Notes: generated by a model from the letters alone, not told the origin. 64,000 bases of DNA from Clostridium sp. OM02-18AC (GCF_003481825.1 NZ_QULW01000003.1:62767-126766), one strand, 5' to 3'; positions 1 through 9,009 are shown, counted from the first letter of the stretch. Program-made: numbers and translations.

Positions 1-192
1 GGCTCCACGGCTTAATGCCTCAATGCCGATTCCTCCGCTTCCGGCAAAAAGATCCAGAAACGTACAGTCTGCCAGATCGTATTGAAGCATATTAAAAAGT
101 GTTTCCTTAATGCGGTCCTGCGTTGGACGAGTGTTCATGCCCTCCAGTGTTTTTAACTGGGTACGTCTCGCACTCCCTGCGATTACTCTCAT
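1..192 (-). CDS. rsmD: 16S rRNA (guanine966-N2)-methyltransferase RsmD, N-terminal part
   Basis: This is the first 64 codons of RsmD, cut by the window edge. The enzyme methylates G966 of 16S rRNA in the small ribosomal subunit using S-adenosylmethionine. The protein opens MRVIAGSARR, has the family's TRPTQDRIKETLFNML segment near residues 22-37, and reaches the SAM-binding loop LDLFAGSGGIGIEALSRGA before the edge. The start ATG is preceded by an AGGAGA ribosome binding site. The catalytic NPPY motif lies outside the window. Identification is secure from the N-terminal motifs alone. Confidence 0.93.
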   Translation of the reverse strand, partial: MRVIAGSARRTQLKTLEGMNTRPTQDRIKETLFNMLQYDLADCTFLDLFAGSGGIGIEALSRGA

Positions 193-430
193 ATGATTCT
201 CCTGTCATGAAAAGATTCCTTCTACTGTCTTCGTGCAGTAATCTGGCATCTTTGCAAATATAATATCAGGTAATTGTTTATGTATACAATTACAATCACA
301 GCAATTATAGCGTTAATTTTTCGGATATACAAGTAAATTATGGTGTGGTTTCGTATCTTTTTTTATACAACAGGCAATGCAATCCGTTACATGCTGTTGT
401 TTTCACAAACCATATTTTCTTATGAAACAT

Positions 431-470
431 CGAAAAGACCCGCAGTTTTGTACCGCGGGTCCTCTTTTCG
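431..470 (-). terminator. Rho-independent terminator after the spore protein gene
   Basis: The arms GACCCGC (437-443) and GCGGGTC (455-461) form a GC-rich stem flanked by A-rich and T-rich segments (AAAA before, TTTT after). It lies 30-70 bases past the stop of the spore protein gene. The bases 193-430 between this hairpin and rsmD hold no gene I can support. They contain only an AT-rich stretch that probably carries the rsmD promoter. Confidence 0.75.
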
Positions 471-503
471 ATTATTTCCGGATTTTATCACGAAATATCA
501 TGA

Positions 504-710
504 TTACTTTCCTGCCATCTGTCTTTCCTGAGCCTCGATCATTTTTTTGACCATATAACCGCCGACAGAACCATTCTGCGCAGAAGTTAAGTTTCCGTTA
601 TAACCATCGGATAACGGAACGCCCAGCTCATCTGCAACCTCCATTTTAAAACGATCCAGTGCTTCTTTTGCTTCCGGGACCTCTGCCCTGTTAGAAGATC
701 TGCTTGCCAT
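504..710 (-). CDS. Alpha/beta-type small acid-soluble spore protein
   Basis: This 68-residue protein is an alpha/beta-type SASP, a family that coats and protects DNA in the forespore and is degraded by the GPR protease at germination. Two family blocks are visible: KEALDRFKMEVADELGVPL around residues 15-33, and the region LTSAQNGSVGGYMVKKMI around residues 41-58. The start ATG follows an AAGGAGACC ribosome binding site. The gene stands alone with its own terminator and a candidate sigma-G -10 element upstream. Its presence says that the organism forms endospores. Confidence 0.96.
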   Translation of the reverse strand: MASRSSNRAEVPEAKEALDRFKMEVADELGVPLSDGYNGNLTSAQNGSVGGYMVKKMIEAQERQMAGK

Positions 711-730
711 AATTGGTCTCCTTTCTTAAG

Positions 731-750
731 CGCCTGCCGTAAAGCAGGCG
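731..750. other. Hairpin in the leader of the spore protein gene
   Basis: CGCCTGC (731-737) and GCAGGCG (744-750) form a perfect 7-bp stem with a CGTAAA loop, directly before the ribosome binding site of the spore protein gene. A T-run follows only on the + strand, where no gene ends, so a terminator role is unlikely. It may stabilise the spore mRNA. Confidence 0.5.
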
Positions 751-792
751 TTTTCTCCTGCGTTACAGCTGGTTTGTTTTTTGTTACGTTCC

Positions 793-799
793 TAGTATG
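793..799 (-). promoter_or_regulatory. Candidate sigma-G -10 element for the spore protein gene
   Basis: On the minus strand the sequence reads CATACTA, which agrees with the forespore sigma-G -10 consensus CATnnTA. It sits about 80 bases upstream of the start codon. The -35 region around GGTAAGA is only a weak match. The call rests on the -10 element and on the known control of this gene family. Confidence 0.45.
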
Positions 800-893
800 T
801 GCTTAAGAAAGAATCTTACCCTGGCATCTTCTGCGTAAATTGACAGAATATGTATTACCTATGAATTGTAATCGCGCAGATATGCAAAAACCA

Positions 894-1955
894 TTACGCT
901 TCCGTTTTAAATTTATAAATCGTAATAGTCTGGTAAATATCTCCGCCCTTTAAAATCGGGGACGCAAACTGCGGTTTGTTGACTGCATCCGGGAAATACT
1001 GGGTTTCAAAGCAGTATCCCTGACGATGGTTATAGACTGCCCCGTTCTTGCCCTCCATAGATGTGAGAAAATTGCCGGTATAGAACTGGATTCCAGGAAG
1101 GTCCGTATAAACTTCCATGATACGGCCGCTTGCTTCATCTTTGGCTTTCGCAGCCAGTGACAGTTCGCCTTCCTTATGGTTTAAAACCCAGTTGTGGTCA
1201 TAGCCTTTTGCGAATTTTAATGGCTCATAATCTGCATCGATCTCGTCTGCAATGGTTTTAAACTGTGTAAAATCCATTGGCGTTCCCTTTACTGGGACCA
1301 GTTCTCCGGTCGGAATGGAATACTGGTCTGCAATGGTAAACTGGTCTGCATCGATCCAGACTTTCTGGTTCATGGCCGAGCCGGATTCCTGACCAGCCAG
1401 GTTAAAATAGGCGTGGTTTGTAAAGTTTGCAATGGTGTCCTCATCACAGGTCATATGATAATCGATACGGAGGGCATCGTCATTGGTCAGGGTGTAGCTG
1501 ACACGGATATCGGCATTGCCAGGATAATTCTGGTCGCCGTCCGGACTAAAGAGGGAAAACGTGATCTTGGTTCCCTCCGCAGTTTCAGAAACTTCAGCAT
1601 CCCAGATCCGGTTCCGCAAAAAATCCGGTCCGCTGTGAAGATTGTTGACCCCGTTATCGTTGATGACCAGTGCATAGGTGATGCCGTCAATGGTGCAGGT
1701 TGCGTTTCCGATGCGGTTTGCATTTCTTCCAACGATTTCTCCGAAGTGTGTATCCTGATCCAGATATTTTTCCGGTGTGTCAAAACCAAGTACCACATCA
1801 TTGAAATTACCGTTTTTATCCGGCACAAACATTTCGAGCCAGATCGCACCAAGATCTGTAAACACAGCTTTTACCCCGTGTTCATTTGTAAGAATGTATT
1901 TTGTGAGCTTCGCCCCATTTTCCAGAGTGCCAAATAATTCCTTGCTGCATGCCAT
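894..1955 (-). CDS. galM: Aldose 1-epimerase (galactose mutarotase)
   Basis: GalM interconverts alpha and beta anomers of glucose and galactose in the cytoplasm, feeding the Leloir pathway. The 353-residue length is normal for the family. Visible signatures are the substrate-binding NANRIGN near residue 77, the HSGPDF block, the catalytic-His region NHAYFNLAG near residues 182-190, and the C-terminal FETQYFPDAVN. The start ATG is supported by GGAGGG ten bases upstream. A galactose-type mgl transport system 10 kb away fits the role. The gene is monocistronic in appearance: an asd-side hairpin lies upstream and the spore protein gene downstream. Confidence 0.95.
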   Translation of the reverse strand: MACSKELFGTLENGAKLTKYILTNEHGVKAVFTDLGAIWLEMFVPDKNGNFNDVVLGFDTPEKYLDQDTHFGEIVGRNANRIGNATCTIDGITYALVINDNGVNNLHSGPDFLRNRIWDAEVSETAEGTKITFSLFSPDGDQNYPGNADIRVSYTLTNDDALRIDYHMTCDEDTIANFTNHAYFNLAGQESGSAMNQKVWIDADQFTIADQYSIPTGELVPVKGTPMDFTQFKTIADEIDADYEPLKFAKGYDHNWVLNHKEGELSLAAKAKDEASGRIMEVYTDLPGIQFYTGNFLTSMEGKNGAVYNHRQGYCFETQYFPDAVNKPQFASPILKGGDIYQTITIYKFKTEA

Positions 1956-2035
1956 AGTCGTATTCCCTCCACATTTTCCGTATGAAATTCGTTACTGTTC
2001 CTGCGCTGCGAAAAAAGCAACGCATGTTCTATTCG

Positions 2036-2041
2036 ATTATA
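2036..2041 (-). promoter_or_regulatory. Candidate -10 box for galM
   Basis: The minus strand carries TATAAT here, about 80 bases before the galM start. A -35 element at normal spacing is poor (TGGATT) and overlaps the hairpin that ends the asd transcript. It is a plausible promoter but not a strong one. Confidence 0.33.
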
Positions 2042-2049
2042 GCATAAAG

Positions 2050-2086
2050 CGAGGATGCAATCCAGTAGGAACTGAATGCACCCTCG
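2050..2086 (-). terminator. Hairpin between asd and galM
   Basis: CGAGGATGCA (2050-2059) and TGCACCCTCG (2077-2086) form a ten-base stem with one G-U type mismatch. It lies 44 bases past the asd stop. The minus strand continues with CTTTATGCT and the + strand with TTTTTG. It probably terminates asd transcription. Confidence 0.6.
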
Positions 2087-2129
2087 TTTTTGAACCTTTA
2101 TTTTGTAATACTGCCTGAATCCAATCCGA

Positions 2130-3215
2130 TTATTTGGCCTGGATGTAACCCTGTGCAGTCAGAAGTTCTGCACAAAGCACTGCCCCGCCGGCAGCACCGC
2201 GGACGGTGTTGTGGGAAAGTCCTACGAACTTGTAATCGTAGATGCTGTCTTCACGGATACGGCCTACAGAAATACCCATGCCATTCTCAAAATCTACGTC
2301 TAAGGAAACCTGCGGACGGTTGTCCTCTTCTAAGTACTGGATGAACTGCTTCGGTGCACTCGGAAGCTTTAACTCCTGCGGAAGGCCGGAGAATTTCACC
2401 AGACGGTCGATCAGCTCTTCCTTGGTCGGTTTCTTGCGGAATTTTACGAATACGGCAGCAGTGTGGCCATTTAATACCGGAACACGGATGCACTGGCAGG
2501 TGATCTTCGGCTCAGATGCCTTTACGATCACGCCATCTTTGATCTCGCCCCAGATACGAAGCGGCTCCTGCTCACTCTTCTCTTCCTCGCCGCCGATGTA
2601 AGGAATGATGTTTCCTTCCATTTCCGGCCAGTCTTTGAAGGTTTTTCCTGCACCGGAGATTGCCTGGTAGGTGGTAGCAACGACCTCGTATGGCTCAAAC
2701 TCTTTCCATGCAGTCAGGACCGGAGCGTAGCTCTGAATGGAGCAGTTCGGCTTTACAGCAACAAAGCCTCTCTTGGTTCCCAGACGTTTTTTCTGGAACT
2801 CGATTACTTTAAAGTGCTCCGGGTTGATCTCCGGAACAACCATCGGAACATCCGGAGTCCAGCGGTGTGCGCTGTTATTGGAAACAACCGGGGTCTCAGT
2901 CTTTGCGTACGCTTCCTCGATCGCCTTGATCTCTTCCTTGGTCATGTCTACTGCACTGAATACAAAGTCAACACTGGCAGCAACTTTTTCTACCTCATTG
3001 ACATTCATGACTACCAGCTTCTTTACTGCTTCCGGCATTGGTGTGGTCATTTTCCAGCGTCCGCCGACAGCCTCCTCGTAGGTTTTTCCGGCAGAACGCG
3101 GGCTTGCAGCCACGGTAACTACCTCATACCACGGATGATTCTCCAGAAGGGAGATAAATCTCTGTCCTACCATACCGGTCGCGCCAAGCACGCCAACACG
3201 CAATTTCTTTTCCAT
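2130..3215 (-). CDS. asd: Aspartate-semialdehyde dehydrogenase
   Basis: This enzyme reduces aspartyl phosphate to aspartate semialdehyde with NADPH, the second step toward lysine, methionine, threonine and diaminopimelate. The 361-residue product starts MEKKLRVGVLGATGMVGQRF with the Rossmann loop. It has VVSNNSAHR and the catalytic-Cys segment AVKPNCSIQSY. I chose the inner ATG because AAGGAG lies nine bases upstream of it. The longer reading frame (to 3311) lacks a ribosome binding site and adds 32 non-homologous residues. Its length and motifs resemble the archaeal/fungal-like Asd class seen in many Clostridia. The pathway's first enzyme, lysC, lies 40 kb away as a separate unit. Confidence 0.95.
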   Translation of the reverse strand: MEKKLRVGVLGATGMVGQRFISLLENHPWYEVVTVAASPRSAGKTYEEAVGGRWKMTTPMPEAVKKLVVMNVNEVEKVAASVDFVFSAVDMTKEEIKAIEEAYAKTETPVVSNNSAHRWTPDVPMVVPEINPEHFKVIEFQKKRLGTKRGFVAVKPNCSIQSYAPVLTAWKEFEPYEVVATTYQAISGAGKTFKDWPEMEGNIIPYIGGEEEKSEQEPLRIWGEIKDGVIVKASEPKITCQCIRVPVLNGHTAAVFVKFRKKPTKEELIDRLVKFSGLPQELKLPSAPKQFIQYLEEDNRPQVSLDVDFENGMGISVGRIREDSIYDYKFVGLSHNTVRGAAGGAVLCAELLTAQGYIQAK

Positions 3216-3345
3216 AATCATAAGCTCCTTATTTTCTTCGTGACAATTCTTTCCTGATTCTGACCGGTGACTGTTTTGTGGCTGTTCACACGCTGCAGAA
3301 ACATTTTTCACCTGTTTGTCACTTTTTGCTTTTTCGTTCCCGCTT

Positions 3346-3374
3346 ATCCTATCTCAATTTTTGTAAAAAATCAA
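3346..3374 (-). promoter_or_regulatory. Candidate sigma-A promoter for asd
   Basis: On the minus strand, TTGATT (3369-3374) and TAGGAT (3346-3351) are separated by 17 bases. The predicted leader is about 125 bases, too short for a classic lysine riboswitch, and I see no such fold. Confidence 0.5.
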
Positions 3375-3459
3375 TACTGATTCGTCAGAAAAATACATTT
3401 GTGCGTGCTGCACGGATATTTTCTTTGATATAAGTACAACTGCACGTGAGAGACGGAAA

Positions 3460-5694
3460 CTACAGGCGTACCTTACTTCCTTTGCCATCTCGTTTTGCTA
3501 ATTTCAGACGGTTCAGATGAACTTCTTTTTCTTTATAAATGATCTGAGGCTGCTGGGTCACAAAATAAACATTTTCCAACTCGTCTCCCGCTCCCAGCTT
3601 CATGCCGCGCACACCGCGGGAATTCTTTTTCAGCTCTGGAATATCTTCCATGGAGAACCGCAGGAACATACCGCCGGCACTTTGCAGGGCAAGATCGGTC
3701 TCGGTTCCCACGATCCGGACGGTTAACAGGCTGTCTCCCTCCTGCAGCTTGGTCGATGCTACCGTCCGGTTGTTGGTCACAAATTCTTCTGCGGGGACCT
3801 GCTTTACCATGGCCATTTTTGTGGCGAACAATAAAATCTGTCCGGTCAGACGTCCAAAATTGGTCAAGAAGATGATTTCTTCTTTGCTTCCATCGTATTT
3901 GCTTAAATTATCGATCGGAGTTCCCTTATCGCGGAGTTTTCCGGATGGAACATCCATCAGCTTGATCTGGTGCAGGTTTCCGGTGTCAGTGAATACGCAG
4001 AGCTTATCGGTATTCAGACACGGGATCACATACTTGTATTCGGTATCTACGGTTTCCCGGTTCCGGTCGTAGGCTGAACGGTCCAGAAGCTTGCAGTAAC
4101 CGAAGCGGTCCATGACAAACACCACTTCGCTCACAGCTACCGCAGATTCCTCGTATACGGCCTCTTTTCCGTTTTCGATCAGGGTCTTTCTCGGCTGGGC
4201 GAATTCTTCCTTAATGTGGTCCAGATCCTCTTTGATGACCTGATTCATGCCGTCACGGCTCTTTAAGATTTTCTCATATTCTGCAATTTTCTTCAGGCAT
4301 TCCTTATAGTCTTTCTGCAGCGCCAGGATTTCCAGACCGATCAATTTGTAAAGGCGCATTTCGAGAATGGCATTTGCCTGCTTTTCCGTAAAGTTAAGCT
4401 GCTTTGCATCCTCCTCAAAGCCCGGATGCTTAAACTGGATCCTGGAAATGTCACCGGTCATTAAGCAGGCTTTGGCGTCTTTTAAGTTTTTCGAGCCGCG
4501 CAGGATTGCGATGATTAAGTCGATCACGTCGCAGGCACGGATGAGACCTTCGCGGATTTCCTTTTTTTCCAGTTCTTTTTCCAGAAGTGCCTGATACTTG
4601 CGGGTTGTATTTTCATACTGGAACTCCAGATAATTTTCCAGGATTCCGCGCAAGTTTAAGGTTTCTGGACGTCCGTGGGCGATCGCCAGCATGTTGACGC
4701 CAAAGGTATCTTCCAATTTTGTCTTCTTGTAGAGAATGTTGCGGATTTTCTCGATGTCGGCATCCTTTTTCAGCTCGAGGACAATGCGGATTCCCTCTTT
4801 GTTTGACTGGTTGGAAATGTCCACAACATCGGATAAAGTCTTGTTTTCTACGAGTTCTGCAATGTCGACCAGGAATTTATTGATGCCGGCACCGATCATG
4901 GTGTACGGGATCTCGCTGATGACAAGCTTGTCCCGGTCACTTTTCCGGCGTCCCAATTCTACCTCGATCTTGCCGCGCAGCTTGATCTTACCGGTTCCGG
5001 TTTCATAGATCGCCGGCAAATCTTTTTGATTGGCAATGATACCTCCGGTAGGAAAATCCGGCCCCGGCATATATTCCATCATCTCTTCAAGTGACATGTC
5101 CGGACGGTCGATATAGGCTTTGACCAGATCGACCACCTCTCCCAAATTGTGTGTCGGGATGCTGGTGCTCATGCCGACCGCGATGCCCTCCGCACCGTTG
5201 ATCAGAAGGTTCGGCACGCGGACCGGAAGAACCTCCGGCTCTTTTTCAGATTCATCGTAGTTGGATACGAACTGCACGGTCTTGTCCAGATCCTTTAAAT
5301 ACACTTCTTCCGCAAACTTCTTTAAGCGGGCCTCGGTGTAACGCATAGCCGCGGCGCCGTCTCCCTCGATGGAACCGAAGTTTCCGTGACCATCTACCAG
5401 GGCCATTCCCTTTTTAAAGTCCTGGGACATCACAACCAGCGTCTCGTAGATGGAGCTGTCACCGTGCGGATGGTATTTACCCATGGTGTCGCCGACGATA
5501 CGCGCCGATTTTCTGTGTGGTTTATCGTGTCCCAAGCGCAGCTCGCTCATATCGTAAAGGACACGGCGCTGTACCGGCTTTAAGCCGTCGCGCGCATCCG
5601 GGATCGCTCTGGCAGTAATGACGCTCATGGAGTAGTTTAAGTAACTGCGCTGCATCTCCTCCGAATATTCTGTTGTTAATATCTTCTCAGCCAT
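3460..5694 (-). CDS. parC: Type II DNA topoisomerase subunit A (ParC-like)
   Basis: This is the DNA-breaking subunit of a gyrase/topoisomerase IV enzyme. The 744-residue protein opens with the conserved SYLNYSMSVITARAIPDARD block. It has the quinolone-region HGDSSIYETLV (Ser80, Glu84) and the catalytic tyrosine in AAMRYTEARL near residue 119. It is about 60-100 residues shorter than most GyrA proteins, and I find no clear QRRGGKG gyrase box. A related KKNSRGVRGMKLG segment occurs near residue 690. That favours a topoisomerase IV-like decatenase over a true gyrase. Clostridia commonly carry such a second pair in addition to gyrBA. The gene starts 20 bases after the subunit B gene, with AAGGAG upstream. 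Confidence 0.88.
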   Translation of the reverse strand: MAEKILTTEYSEEMQRSYLNYSMSVITARAIPDARDGLKPVQRRVLYDMSELRLGHDKPHRKSARIVGDTMGKYHPHGDSSIYETLVVMSQDFKKGMALVDGHGNFGSIEGDGAAAMRYTEARLKKFAEEVYLKDLDKTVQFVSNYDESEKEPEVLPVRVPNLLINGAEGIAVGMSTSIPTHNLGEVVDLVKAYIDRPDMSLEEMMEYMPGPDFPTGGIIANQKDLPAIYETGTGKIKLRGKIEVELGRRKSDRDKLVISEIPYTMIGAGINKFLVDIAELVENKTLSDVVDISNQSNKEGIRIVLELKKDADIEKIRNILYKKTKLEDTFGVNMLAIAHGRPETLNLRGILENYLEFQYENTTRKYQALLEKELEKKEIREGLIRACDVIDLIIAILRGSKNLKDAKACLMTGDISRIQFKHPGFEEDAKQLNFTEKQANAILEMRLYKLIGLEILALQKDYKECLKKIAEYEKILKSRDGMNQVIKEDLDHIKEEFAQPRKTLIENGKEAVYEESAVAVSEVVFVMDRFGYCKLLDRSAYDRNRETVDTEYKYVIPCLNTDKLCVFTDTGNLHQIKLMDVPSGKLRDKGTPIDNLSKYDGSKEEIIFLTNFGRLTGQILLFATKMAMVKQVPAEEFVTNNRTVASTKLQEGDSLLTVRIVGTETDLALQSAGGMFLRFSMEDIPELKKNSRGVRGMKLGAGDELENVYFVTQQPQIIYKEKEVHLNRLKLAKRDGKGSKVRL

Positions 5695-5714
5695 GTTTTT
5701 TCTCCTTCACTCCC

Positions 5715-7634
5715 TTACGCATCGATCTCTGCTTCGTTTGCATGGTCATAGATAAACTGTTTTCTTGGCGGCACTTCGCTTCCCATCAGCATCTCGGTCA
5801 CTTCGGATGCCATGCGTGCATCCTCGATTTCCACACGCTTTAAGACGCGGCGCTCCGGGTCGAGCGTGGTTTCCCAGAGCTGCTCCGGGTCCATCTCACC
5901 AAGACCTTTATAACGCTGCAGCCGGAAATCGCCGGTATGGTTTTTTCGGTAGCGCTCCAGCTCTTTATCATCGTATAAGTACTGCTCCTGTCCTCTGGAC
6001 GGGATGACCTTGTAAAGCGGCGGCATGGCAATGTAAACATGGCCGTTGTAGATCAGCTCCGGCATAAACCGGTATAAAAACGTCAGAAGCAGGGTGTCGA
6101 TGTGGCTTCCGTCGACATCGGCATCCGTCATGAGAATGATCTTGTTATATTTTAGTTTGGTGATATCGAAATCGTTTCCATACCCTTCTGAAAAGCCGCA
6201 GCCGAAGGTATTGATCATGGTTTTGATCTCGGCATTGGCCAGTACCTTGTCCATGGATGCTTTTTCCACATTCAGGATCTTACCACGGATTGGAAGGATT
6301 GCTTGGTATTTGCGGTTTCTGGCTGTTTTGGCAGAACCGCCCGCAGAATCTCCCTCTACGATAAAGATTTCGCAAAGCTCGGCATCACGGCTCTCGCAGT
6401 TTGCCAGCTTCCCGTTGCTGTCAAAGGAAAATTTAGACTTTGTCAGCATGTTGGTCTTCGCCTTCTCTTCTGCTTTGCGGATCTTTGCGGATTTTTCCGC
6501 GCAGCCGATGATGGCTTTTAAAGTCTCCAGATTGCGGTCAAAATAATGCGAAAGCAGATCGCCGGATACCGTAAAGACTGCTTTGGTGGCATCTGCACTT
6601 GCAAGCTTCGTTTTCGTCTGACCCTCAAAGATCGGATCCGGATGCTTCACGGCAACGATCGCCGTCATGCCGTTTCGGGTATCCGCGCCGGTAAAGTTCG
6701 GATCTTTCTCCTTTAAGATGCCCAGCTCTCGGGCATAGGAGTTGATCAGCTGGGTAAAGCGGGTCTTAAATCCAACCAGATGCGTACCGCCCTCCTGCGT
6801 AAAAATATTATTACAGAAGCCAAGGATATTTTCCTCAAAAGCATCGACAAACTGGATCGCTACTTCCACCTCGATCTGATCCAGTTCCTTCTTAAAGTAA
6901 ATTGGTTCGTGGATCACCGTCTTGCCGCGGTTTAATTCCTTTACATAAGCCACGATTCCTTCCGGTTCATGGTAGGTGAGCTCTTCTTTCTCGTTGGCAC
7001 GTGCATTTTTATAATAAATGGTAAGGCCCGGATTTAAATAAGCGGTCTCATGCAGACGGCTCTTTAACCAGTCTGCCTTAAACCGTGTTTTTTCAAAGAT
7101 TTCGTCGTCTGGCAGGAAATTGATCTCGGTACCGGTCTGTCTGGTCTTTCCGAGTACCGGGAGCAATCCGTTTTCCAGTTCCACGGTGGGGATACCGCGC
7201 TCATACGCATCGTGATGGATAAAACCATTTTTATAGATTTTGACATCCATATGGGCAGATAAGGCATTCACGACAGAGGAACCGACACCGTGCAGTCCGC
7301 CGCTGGTCTTGTAAGCCTGGTTGTCAAATTTACCGCCCGCATGCAGTGTAGATAAAACCACACGCTCTGCAGATACGCCTTTTTTATGCATTTCTACCGG
7401 GATGCCACGTCCGCTGTCCTTTACGGTGCAGGAGCCGTCTGCTTCCAGGGTAACCCATATGGTATCGCAGAAGCCAGCCAGATGTTCGTCTACCGCATTG
7501 TCCACGATCTCGTAGATCAGATGATTTAATCCTTTTGTTCCAACGCTTCCAATGTACATACCCGGGCGTTTGCGCACCGCTTCCAGCCCTTCCAGGACCG
7601 TGATGCTGTCTGCGTTATACTGTGTATTTGCCAT
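5715..7634 (-). CDS. parE: Type II DNA topoisomerase subunit B (ParE-like)
   Basis: This is the ATPase subunit partnering the downstream ParC-like protein. The 639-residue product has the GHKL ATP site (EIVDNAVDEHLAG, then SGRGIPV, then GGLHGVGSSVVNALS). It also has the Toprim block FIVEGDSAGGSAKTARNRK with ILMTDADVDGSHI. The ATG at 7634 is chosen because GGAGGG sits five bases upstream of it. A TTG start at 7646 would place that Shine-Dalgarno inside the coding sequence. A consensus promoter and a LexA-like site lie directly upstream. GyrB versus ParE cannot be settled from this subunit alone; the partner suggests ParE. Confidence 0.88.
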   Translation of the reverse strand: MANTQYNADSITVLEGLEAVRKRPGMYIGSVGTKGLNHLIYEIVDNAVDEHLAGFCDTIWVTLEADGSCTVKDSGRGIPVEMHKKGVSAERVVLSTLHAGGKFDNQAYKTSGGLHGVGSSVVNALSAHMDVKIYKNGFIHHDAYERGIPTVELENGLLPVLGKTRQTGTEINFLPDDEIFEKTRFKADWLKSRLHETAYLNPGLTIYYKNARANEKEELTYHEPEGIVAYVKELNRGKTVIHEPIYFKKELDQIEVEVAIQFVDAFEENILGFCNNIFTQEGGTHLVGFKTRFTQLINSYARELGILKEKDPNFTGADTRNGMTAIVAVKHPDPIFEGQTKTKLASADATKAVFTVSGDLLSHYFDRNLETLKAIIGCAEKSAKIRKAEEKAKTNMLTKSKFSFDSNGKLANCESRDAELCEIFIVEGDSAGGSAKTARNRKYQAILPIRGKILNVEKASMDKVLANAEIKTMINTFGCGFSEGYGNDFDITKLKYNKIILMTDADVDGSHIDTLLLTFLYRFMPELIYNGHVYIAMPPLYKVIPSRGQEQYLYDDKELERYRKNHTGDFRLQRYKGLGEMDPEQLWETTLDPERRVLKRVEIEDARMASEVTEMLMGSEVPPRKQFIYDHANEAEIDA

Positions 7635-7650
7635 GTTTCCCTCCAACTAT

Positions 7651-7664
7651 AAAACAAATGTTCG
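7651..7664. promoter_or_regulatory. Possible LexA box before parE
   Basis: The minus strand reads CGAACATTTGTTTT, matching 11 of 14 positions of the Gram-positive LexA consensus CGAACATATGTTCG. It starts about eight bases past the -10 box, so it would cover the transcription start. The second half-site is imperfect. Confidence 0.35.
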
Positions 7665-7671
7665 AATCTAA

Positions 7672-7700
7672 ATTATAAATAAAATTTTCATCAAAATCAA
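7672..7700 (-). promoter_or_regulatory. Sigma-A promoter for parE-parC
   Basis: The minus strand has TTGATT (7695-7700), a 17-base spacer and a perfect TATAAT (7672-7677). It predicts a leader of about 30 bases before the parE ATG. Confidence 0.7.
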
Positions 7701-7724
7701 GAACCAAAATCCATGATTCGATGT

Positions 7725-7764
7725 CAGACTGTTCCTATTCATGCTGTTTTCATCCAACAGTCTG
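7725..7764 (-). other. Inverted repeat directly after the permease gene
   Basis: CAGACTGTT (7725-7733) and AACAGTCTG (7756-7764) are perfect 9-bp arms with a 22-base loop, starting one base past the permease stop. No T-run follows on the minus strand, so it is at best a weak terminator or an mRNA 3' end stabiliser. Confidence 0.4.
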
Positions 7765-9009
7765 CTAACCAAAAATCACTGCTGCAAGCAGTAAAATGAC
7801 TGCCATTCCAAAGTTCCAGGTCGTAAAACGGATCAGGTACTGCTGTTTCGTTCCGGCTTCCGGAAAATGCTCCTGACTTTCCGCAAAAAACTTATAAGAG
7901 ATCAGGCTGGCCAGCGATGCGATCAGCGTACCGAGTCCGCCAATGTTCACGCCGCGCAAAAGTGCAGCATACTGGTCGGTAAAGCCGGAAAGCAGGATTG
8001 CTGCCGGTACATTGCTGATCACCTGGCTGCAGGCAAAAGAAACAAACAGTTCCCGGCCCGTCAAGAGCTGGTTTAGCAGATCCCGCACCAGATCCATCCG
8101 CTTCATATTGCCGATAAAAATAAAAAATGCAATAAACGTAAGCAGAAGGCTGTAATCGACGTTTCGCGGCAGAAACGTGCTGTGGAAAAGTCCGCTTAAC
8201 AGCAGGCATCCGATCAATACGATCAGCAGAAGAAGCGGCCATTCCAGCACGCGGAATACCGAAAGCAGGCTGAACAAAAACAGCACTGCCAGCAGCAGAT
8301 TCTGGTAACGGGACTGATCCTTCTCACTGTGTCGTTTGCCTGCAGGGCGGTCCTGTGTTTTTACATTTGCAAAAGCATGGTCTGCGGTAGCTTTTTGCGT
8401 TTTTGTATCTGTATGAGAGGCCAGCATTTCTGACTTCAACCGTTCCGAATCTAATGGGAAGTTTTTATGAGCCACACAGGCTCCAAGGATCATCAAAAAA
8501 GAAAGGAGGCTAAGCGGTCCAAGGATCATCAGAAACTGCCCCATTCCCATACCGGAAACCGAATACAGATACAGATTCTGCGGATTTCCCACCGGTGTCA
8601 TCATGCTGCCCAGGTTCGCTGCGATCGTCTGCATGACAATGACCGGGATCATTTCTTTTTGTAAGCCGGCAAGCTCCAGAACCAGGATCGTAAATGGAAC
8701 AAACGTCAGCAGTGACACATCGTTGGTGATCCACATGGAGCAAAAGAAGCAAAGCATCACCAGTACCAGATAGAGCTGGCGGAACGTATGGACCTTCGCA
8801 AGCAGTGCCTGCGCCACCTTTCCAAAAAACCCGGTCTGTTTAAACCCTTCCATGATCGTCATCAGAGAAAACAGCAATGCCAGTGTCCGGTAGTCCAGAT
8901 ATCCAGGATACTGACTGTCCGGATGGACAAAAAATACAGAAATAACGGCAAGAATTGCTGCAATGCAAAGCACCGTCTCCTTTTTGAAATATGCGACCAG
9001 CCTTTTCAT
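7765..9009 (-). CDS. CitMHS/ArsB-NhaD-type anion permease
   Basis: This is a polytopic membrane transporter of the ion-transporter superfamily that includes citrate, arsenite and Na+/H+ permeases. About ten hydrophobic segments are visible. The family-typical half-helix motifs are MWITNDVSLLTFVPFT near residue 95 and NLGSMMTPVGNPQNL near residue 137 in the first half. A second-half counterpart is SNVPAAILLSGFT. A charged cytoplasmic loop (residues roughly 190-235, rich in K, H, D and R) joins the halves. I chose the second Met because AAAGGG abuts the first ATG too closely. No arsenic regulator or other ars gene is adjacent, so the substrate is open. Confidence 0.8.
   Translation of the reverse strand: MKRLVAYFKKETVLCIAAILAVISVFFVHPDSQYPGYLDYRTLALLFSLMTIMEGFKQTGFFGKVAQALLAKVHTFRQLYLVLVMLCFFCSMWITNDVSLLTFVPFTILVLELAGLQKEMIPVIVMQTIAANLGSMMTPVGNPQNLYLYSVSGMGMGQFLMILGPLSLLSFLMILGACVAHKNFPLDSERLKSEMLASHTDTKTQKATADHAFANVKTQDRPAGKRHSEKDQSRYQNLLLAVLFLFSLLSVFRVLEWPLLLLIVLIGCLLLSGLFHSTFLPRNVDYSLLLTFIAFFIFIGNMKRMDLVRDLLNQLLTGRELFVSFACSQVISNVPAAILLSGFTDQYAALLRGVNIGGLGTLIASLASLISYKFFAESQEHFPEAGTKQQYLIRFTTWNFGMAVILLLAAVIFG

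Noticed and set aside
340..531. Plus-strand open frame of 63 codons between rsmD and the spore protein gene
   Set aside because: It overlaps the terminator and the end of the spore protein gene, has no ribosome binding site, and shows no recognisable protein pattern.
3216..3345. Possible lysine riboswitch before asd
   Set aside because: The leader from the predicted promoter is about 125 bases, shorter than the L-box, and I could not find its paired elements.
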